A DNA stretch of 49,749 bases from Bacilli bacterium (GTDB taxonomy: Bacteria; Bacillota_I; Bacilli_A; RF39; UBA660), in assembly GCA_017887425.1 (NCBI GenBank), contig JAGHHZ010000023.1, forward strand, positions 1 through 49,749, written 5' to 3'. The notes beneath the pieces were generated by a model. That model did not search any database. It had not been told where the DNA came from and saw nothing but the letters and a program-made list of their open reading frames with translations. Positions 46,301 through 49,749 of the stretch are shown here, in pieces (within the stretch, counting starts at the first letter, position 1; every line of letters begins with the position of its first letter). Position numbers and translations under genes: made by a program.

Positions 46301-48019
46301 ATGAGTTGCACTTTACCAATTGAAGATGCAAAAATTAAAAGAATTCTATCAAAAGAAATAGAAACTTATGTTGAAGTTGATAGTAATGAAGATATTAGTT
46401 TATGTTTTATGTTAGCTTCAATAACTGAAGATAATATCGATAATCTATTAAATAAATATAATTCGATAAATAAAATTAAAAACGAAGAAAAAAATGTGGA
46501 AAAATATTGGCAAAATATGTTAAACACAATTCAAGTTAAAACTAGTGATGACAGCTTTAATTACATGATAAATGGTTGGTTAGCATATCAAGCAATTACT
46601 TCAAGAATTTATTCAAAAGCAGGTTTCTATCAAGTCGGTGGTGCTTATGGTTATCGTGATCAATTACAAGACTGTATGAATATTTGTACCATTCATCCTG
46701 AAATGACTCGCCAACAAATTTTATTTAATGCAAAACATCAATTTCAAGAAGGAGATGTCCTTCATTGGTGGCATAAAGAAAATAGATTTGGCTTAAGATC
46801 AAGATATAAAGACGATTATTTATGGCTTATTTATGCAACTAGTGAATACCTTGACATTACCCAAGATTATTCAATTTTAGATGAACAAATATGTTTTGTC
46901 GATGGACCTATCTTATCAGAGAAGGAAATGGAAAAAGGAATGGAATATTCTTATACTGAAAAAACAGCTAGCCTTTATGAACATTGCTTATTAGCTCTTA
47001 AATTAGCTAAAAACGAAATTGGTGAAAATGGACTACCACTTATGCGTGGAGGCGATTGGAACGACGGAATGAATAAAGTTGGAGAAGAAGGCAAAGGAAC
47101 TAGTGTATGGCTAGGATTCTTCCTATATCAAGTATTAGAAAAATTCATTAATTTTACAACAAAATACAATAAAAAGATCGATGTTGAAGAATGGGTGAAA
47201 TTTAAAAATGATTTAGCTAATTCTTTAAAAAATAATGCTTGGGACGGCGAATATTATTTAAGAGCTTTCTTCGATAATAACAATAAATTAGGTTCTAAAA
47301 GTAATTTAGAATGTAAAATTGATTTAATTTCACAAAGTTTTTCAATTCTTTCTGGAATTGCTAGTGATGAACAAATTCCTTCAATTTTGAATGCTGTGGA
47401 TAAACAATTAGTTGATAAGAATTTAAAAATTGTTAAATTACTATGGCCAGCTTTCCAACACAATAAAGATAACCCAGGATATATTATGAATTATCCTCCT
47501 GGAATTAGAGAAAATGGTGGACAATACACGCATGCTGTAGCATGGTATATTCAAACCTTGATAAAAGTTGGAGATTATGATTCAGCTTATCAAATTTATC
47601 AAATGATTAATCCAATTGAAAGAACAAAAGAGAAAAATGATACTGATATTTATCAATTAGAGCCATATGTAATTGCTGCTGATATTTATAGTAATAGCGA
47701 TTTTCCTGCTAAAGGTGGCTGGAGCTGGTATACAGGTAGTGCGGGATGGTTTTATCGCGTTGCTTTGATTGATATATTAGGTTTTAACAAAGTTGGTAAT
47801 AAACTTTATATAAAACCGCATGTTCCAAACACTTGGAATAAATTTGAAATTATATATAAATTTAATGATTCAACTTATCATTTATTAATTGAAAAAAGTA
47901 AAAATAATAGTATTACTGTGGATAATAATGTTATTAAAAAAGATTATATTGAGTTAATTGACGATGGTGACAATCATGAAGTCATTGTTAAAATAGGAGG
48001 AAATAATGTTAAAAACTGA
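40334..48019 (+). CDS. Cyclic beta-1,2-glucan synthase-like protein (GT84-cyclisation domain-GH94)
   Basis: A 2561-residue membrane protein with the order of Brucella/Rhizobium Cgs/NdvB: an N-terminal region, membrane helices near 320-375, a GT84 domain with TLDVDTQL (Asp 532/534), SHDLLEG near 644 and RRSRWARGDMQ near 677, more membrane helices to about 900, a glycoamylase-like cyclisation domain from about 945 (TSPTNIGLS, NWYRIDTLEV, VDSGN), two Glyco_transf_36 sandwiches and a C-terminal GH94 domain with GGAYGYRDQLQD near 2102 and RGGDWNDGMNKVG near 2236. Expected chemistry: beta-1,2-glucan made from UDP-glucose, then cyclised; GH94 trims by phosphorolysis. ATG 40334 lacks a ribosome binding site; TTG 40355 after AGGGAT is an alternative. 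It overlaps pgi by 14 bases. Confidence 0.85.
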   Translation: MLESRDNLKTKRDLKIITKHYNELIKITKQHYFIGITNEWIIDNYYLLVEKENEIKHFYKNKKENRYLYKNINLVNILTHILEFRNYKIDQLSLIENINDYCKKNNIHLKYQEIKIIPVTLSIIIINKLSEICQNESNELKEKANIDNIIKKIQKDYLKKGKIKLENYFYEDFYSSLSAITIFNDKIKKFGKNSNEIFKQFNKILESRKISLKDVINKEHFNNTNSNILVANIFHSIKQIDNIEIESLVHNLCDIEKILNKDPYYNMMTLETKNAYRRQLIKLAKKKKVDIIELTEKLINIDNNIGNVLFKSQNDGIKVVIYLLLVTVISVSLSILLSLYFIPVKWLGFLILLIPVSEIVITFLNKIYLKIFPPKPLAKLDFEKGIPKNYKTMVVIPTILKNKEKVDEVFNKLEAYYLANKSKNLYFTLLGDACESKTETFAKDDEVKKAGIAKVNELNKKYKEEIFYFAYRTRKYSESEGCHLGFERKRGALLHFNDLILNNMSEEEQNYWFQIHTFNNFKHKIKYVITLDVDTQLILNSALKLVGTMAHPINKPILNEEKTKVIKGYGILQPKISVDVESTNQSLFSQIYAGIGGLDPYSTIVPNFYQDVFSEGSFIGKGIYDLEVYQTILKGRFPNQLILSHDLLEGNYLRCGVVSDIELFDDFPSKFLVDVTRRSRWARGDMQVIGWIFRKVKDEKGSKYKNPINLLGKWKIIDNIRRSLLDFSLLLILICLASYSIVHPYWWLLFILFVVILPVISHIIQLFTIQSKNSKNLKYYNIMAFGYQAFILRTLSVFTSIPYNAYLYVKAFMTSLYRMLISKKHLLQWMTAEDASKKVKTNLANHIRQFWVNYVVSLAIILLAIFVSDRAIECFIIALFFMIAPFLAYAISEDIKSNNRKIKANDFEYLNNVAKLTWNFFKDNLTLENNCLIPDNYQLNREKKADYKTSPTNIGLSLTSILSAYELGFISKKETINYLDKIINTVEKLPKWNGHLYNWYRIDTLEVILPHFISTVDSGNFIASLITVKEFLYSIKENSLAEKVQKLIKKTDFSKLYTKEDVFSIGYNVDEGVLEPFNYNKFASESRITSYLAIAKGDVPSKHWFNLDKTLTTYKRKKGLVSWSGTSFEYFMPLLFIPTYDNTLIDESYDFAFYTQKEFMKEVNKKLPWGISESAYNELDDAQNYKYKAFATPYLKLQEDSGSRIVISPYSSILALSLFPTEVLTNMKKLESLNLLGKYGFYESYDVDDEAIVYSYFAHHQGMILGSIANTLKSNILQKYFVSDINNNAFEILNKEKVQLKPIIDVNITKYKKYSYDKEPFVNDIRVFHQLSTLPEVSVLSNSKYSVFMNDRGNGFSRYRTIQLNRYRKITEQDYGMFLYIKDTDTNYVWSNTYAPINKMPEKYEVVFALDKMKFIRLDHDIITTTEVVVTKTHHAEIRKITFKNIGDKDKNLELTSYTEPILSENMDDISHKTFQNLFVQSEYDEENKSVIMHRKLRDSDTTYYLINKLLINDNSEISYETNRNNFIGRNRTGANPIGLDKELSNKSGTCIDPIISLRSNVKIKANSEKSIYLISGFGKSKEQVLEIVKTFSNPDTISEKAFEVATIMSNVTNKMVDISGHDMRLYNTMLNYLYQTSHIIVNNERKEILHKNVLNQTGLWKFGISGDRPIILLEVEELDNLSLVKELLHAFEYYKSKSIFIDLIILNSYIEQDKQIINDEIDNEKYHMYALNSFNKTPGNIYVINPDDVNEDEINLFKTTARIYINSSKFHSLEEFVLNLQKLNTISRKETVKRENSLPIEYNKDKLVFYNGYGGFCDNGKKYVITNPDTPLIWCNILANENFGSIVSNNQTGFTYAENSREYKLTSWTNDPLLADASEGIKINDIHLKYQLTEVSFGKMYFIGKWKDLEFELTQFVATNDPIKFYYLKIKNTGKNSQKIKLNYWINPCLGVTEEKTSRYILSEFNKEENCVILKNKYSQHFSNLVTLMSCTLPIEDAKIKRILSKEIETYVEVDSNEDISLCFMLASITEDNIDNLLNKYNSINKIKNEEKNVEKYWQNMLNTIQVKTSDDSFNYMINGWLAYQAITSRIYSKAGFYQVGGAYGYRDQLQDCMNICTIHPEMTRQQILFNAKHQFQEGDVLHWWHKENRFGLRSRYKDDYLWLIYATSEYLDITQDYSILDEQICFVDGPILSEKEMEKGMEYSYTEKTASLYEHCLLALKLAKNEIGENGLPLMRGGDWNDGMNKVGEEGKGTSVWLGFFLYQVLEKFINFTTKYNKKIDVEEWVKFKNDLANSLKNNAWDGEYYLRAFFDNNNKLGSKSNLECKIDLISQSFSILSGIASDEQIPSILNAVDKQLVDKNLKIVKLLWPAFQHNKDNPGYIMNYPPGIRENGGQYTHAVAWYIQTLIKVGDYDSAYQIYQMINPIERTKEKNDTDIYQLEPYVIAADIYSNSDFPAKGGWSWYTGSAGWFYRVALIDILGFNKVGNKLYIKPHVPNTWNKFEIIYKFNDSTYHLLIEKSKNNSITVDNNVIKKDYIELIDDGDNHEVIVKIGGNNVKN

Positions 48020-49199
48020 CTTTAAAACATATATAAAAGATAAAAATATTGAATTATATAAGGAAAAAATAATTAATATCAAAAATACTTTAAATGCTGG
48101 TGGAGAAATGCTTGATTGGTATGATATTGACAAATGTATTTCTCAAAGTGATTTAAACAAGATTAAAGATATTAGCAAAGATATTCAAGAAAATTGCGAA
48201 TTATTTATTGTTATTGGAATAGGTGGTTCATTTTTAGGAGCTAAAGCTATTATTAGTGCCTTAAATCCATATTTTAAAAATAAAAAACCAGAAATTATAT
48301 TTGCTGGTAATTCCCTATCCGAAACTTATTTAACCGAATTAATTGAATATATGGAAGATAAAGATACAATTGTAAATGTTATTTCTAAATCAGGAACAAC
48401 TTTAGAGCCTAGTATAGCTTTTGATATCATTTATAACAAAATGCAAGAAAAATACAATCAGGATGAATTAAAAAGAAGAATCATTATTACAACTGATCCT
48501 GAAAAAGGAATCTTAAGAAAATTAGCAAATGATAATAATTATCCATCGTTCATTGTTCCAGAACAAATAGGAGGACGATACTCAGTTTTAACAGCTGTTG
48601 GCCTTCTTCCTATTGCTGTAGCTGGAATTGATATCGATAAGTTACTACTAGGAGCAAGACAAGTTAATAATGATTCAGCATTTGAATATGCAATAATTCG
48701 TGATATATTGTATCGTCAAGGAAAAACAGTCGAATTATTTACCTTTTATGAACCTAAATTAGAATATTTTATTGAGTGGCTTAAACAATTATTTGGTGAA
48801 ACTCAAGGCAAAGATAAAAAAGGAATTTTACCTAGCTCATCTAATAATACTAGAGATTTACATTCTTTAGGACAATTTTATCAAGAAGGAACGCCTATTA
48901 TTTTTGAAACAATAATCGGAATAGATAAAAAAGGAACATTAAAAAGCAACTTATATAACTATTCTATAGAGGATATTAACATGATTGCGCTTAAACAAGT
49001 AGCATATGCTCATTTAGATGCAGGCGTTGAAAGTAATGTTATAATGATAGACAAATTAGATGAAATTAATTTAGGTATGTTAATTTATTATTTTGAAACT
49101 GCAGCTGCAACTGGTGCTTATTTGCTTGATGTAAATCCTTTTGATCAACCTGGAGTATCCGCTTATAAAAAATTAATTGAAAAAGAACTAAAAAAATAG
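48006..49199 (+). CDS. pgi: Glucose-6-phosphate isomerase
   Basis: Interconverts glucose 6-phosphate and fructose 6-phosphate. The 397 residues are on the short side for the family. They carry IGIGGSFLGAKAI near 74-86, SKSGTTLEPS near 127-136 (sugar phosphate loop) and IGGRYSVLTAVGLLP. AGGAGG, inside the end of the glucan synthase gene, lies 5 bases before the ATG. The coupling to a GH94-bearing protein suits hexose-phosphate use, but this is inference. Confidence 0.95.
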   Translation: MLKTDFKTYIKDKNIELYKEKIINIKNTLNAGGEMLDWYDIDKCISQSDLNKIKDISKDIQENCELFIVIGIGGSFLGAKAIISALNPYFKNKKPEIIFAGNSLSETYLTELIEYMEDKDTIVNVISKSGTTLEPSIAFDIIYNKMQEKYNQDELKRRIIITTDPEKGILRKLANDNNYPSFIVPEQIGGRYSVLTAVGLLPIAVAGIDIDKLLLGARQVNNDSAFEYAIIRDILYRQGKTVELFTFYEPKLEYFIEWLKQLFGETQGKDKKGILPSSSNNTRDLHSLGQFYQEGTPIIFETIIGIDKKGTLKSNLYNYSIEDINMIALKQVAYAHLDAGVESNVIMIDKLDEINLGMLIYYFETAAATGAYLLDVNPFDQPGVSAYKKLIEKELKK

Positions 49200-49220
49200 C
49201 CCAACGGCTATTTTTTTTCT
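49193..49220. terminator. Bidirectional terminator between pgi and the repeat protein
   Basis: AAAATAGCC (49193-49201) pairs with GGCTATTTT (49206-49214) with a CAAC loop. T8 follows on the plus strand, and an A-run on the other side serves the minus strand. Both stop codons (49197-49199 and 49208-49210) lie in the stem. Confidence 0.9.
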
Positions 49221-49749
49221 ATCTTGAATATTACTTGATATGAATCTTCAAAATCTATTTCTTCTACATCAACTGTAAATCCATATTTTTCTAATGTGTT
49301 TTCACATTCTCTTATTGTATTTAATGCTAGACGAATATTAGGAGCAGCAGCTGTTATTGTAGTGCCAACATTTTGCGCTGCAATATTATCTTCAGTAGAT
49401 AATGTTTGTTCAGCGATAGGAGTATTAACTGCTTCATCGATTGTTGGAATTTCAGTAGTATCTTCAGCAATAGGAACTTCGTATAAAGGACTTGATTCCT
49501 CTGGAGTAACTGTCGCTGACTCAATATTAGGAATTTCAGAATCCACACTTGGGATGCTTGGTTCAATACTTGGTATTACTGGTTCTTCAAGTGTTGTTGG
49601 TTCTACACTTGGAACACTTGGTTCGATGCTTGGCATTACTGGTTCTTCAAGTGTTGTTGGTTCTACACTTGGAACACTTGGTTCAATGCTTGGCATTACT
49701 GGTTCCTCTGGCATTGTTGGTTCTACACTTGGAACACTTGGTTCAATGC
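49208..49749 (-). CDS. Pro/Glu/Ser-rich repeat protein, partial (5' end beyond right edge)
   Basis: The frame is open to base 49749 (about 180 codons seen); the start is outside the window. The visible N-terminal part is made of 20-residue repeats of the type EPVMPSIEPSVPSVEPTTLE, encoded by near-identical 60-base units. A degraded linker with PNIESATV and a negatively charged stretch follows, then a conserved-looking C-terminal domain of about 45 residues (NIRLALNTIRECENTLEKYG and VDVEEIDFEDSYQVIFKIEKK are split by a few residues). Function is unknown. It has no visible anchor in this part. Confidence 0.75.
   Translation of the reverse strand, partial: IEPSVPSVEPTMPEEPVMPSIEPSVPSVEPTTLEEPVMPSIEPSVPSVEPTTLEEPVIPSIEPSIPSVDSEIPNIESATVTPEESSPLYEVPIAEDTTEIPTIDEAVNTPIAEQTLSTEDNIAAQNVGTTITAAAPNIRLALNTIRECENTLEKYGFTVDVEEIDFEDSYQVIFKIEKK
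49561..49749 (-). repeat. 60-bp tandem coding repeats
   Basis: Units starting at 49561, 49621, 49681 and 49741 (cut by the edge) are aligned at exactly 60 bases and differ at only a few positions. They encode the 20-residue repeats of the terminal protein. The array continues past the window, so copy number is unknown. Confidence 0.9.

Noticed and set aside
5887-47925. Four perfect DnaA-box 9-mers (5887-5895, 32532-32540, 47395-47403, 47917-47925)
   Set aside because: They are scattered, one sits in a terminator and the others in coding sequence (Val-Asp codons); no cluster or AT-rich unwinding region with dnaA/dnaN is present, so they do not mark an origin.

Overview
The window is a gene-dense, strongly AT-rich bacterial chromosome segment. 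The ribosomal proteins, the order of conserved gene blocks, the clear AGGAGG-type ribosome binding sites, the use of TGA as a stop and a spoIIR homologue all point to a low-GC Firmicutes (Bacilli/Erysipelotrichia-like) lineage, possibly one of the uncultured gut groups with reduced genomes. The lineage placement is inference. The standard bacterial code (not the Mycoplasma code) follows from in-frame TGA stops, for example in whiA. No tRNA, rRNA, CRISPR array, insertion sequence or prophage is visible, and no gene-free stretch exceeds 300 bases.

Layout, mostly minus-strand transcription and therefore read from high to low coordinates. (1) 1-5831: the S10 operon, rpsJ-rplC-rplD-rplW-rplB-rpsS-rplV-rpsC-rplP-rpmC-rpsQ-rplN-rplX (rplX cut by the left edge), with a near-consensus promoter and a leader. 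(2) 5899-8513: a very large prepilin-like surface protein with Ig-like repeats, whose prepilin leader is out of frame by one base at an A7 run. (3) 8662-13058: fic, DUF488, U32 peptidase and VanY-like carboxypeptidase genes, closely spaced or overlapping. (4) 13152-20115: a block that in Bacillus lies next to oriC (parA, parB, DUF951, ychF, rpsF, ssb, rpsR), here also carrying mscS and an AbgT-type transporter. (5) 20257-24140: tilS-ftsH and spoIIR. (6) 24180-27003: nucleoside salvage (deoD, cdd, pdp) with a CinA-type gene. (7) 27093-32658: a gdpP-like DHH gene, rplI, dnaB/dnaC helicase, an M23 peptidase, walJ and rlmH in one apparent operon. (8) 32732-36353: whiA, yvcK, trxB and lgt. (9) 36433-39678: a DUF4143 ATPase with three phased 23-bp repeats in its promoter, and uvrB. 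(10) 39789-49199 on the plus strand: a deoxyinosine glycosylase divergent from uvrB, then a 2561-residue cyclic beta-1,2-glucan synthase-like protein overlapping pgi. (11) 49208-49749: the 3' part of a minus-strand gene with 60-bp coding repeats.

Most genes are housekeeping. The accessory parts are the pilin-like protein, the Fic/DUF488 genes, the DUF4143 ATPase, the glucan synthase and the terminal repeat protein. The items most worth following up are the frame-broken prepilin leader, a 14-bp perfect inverted repeat that puts the spoIIR ribosome binding site and start codon in its loop, the three phased repeats before the DUF4143 gene, an FtsH with a Rho_N-like C-terminal motif, a GdpP reduced to its catalytic half, and a possible competing-hairpin leader before rpsF. 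Transcription units often end in hairpins that contain the stop codon itself. All calls come from reading the sequence without database searches.
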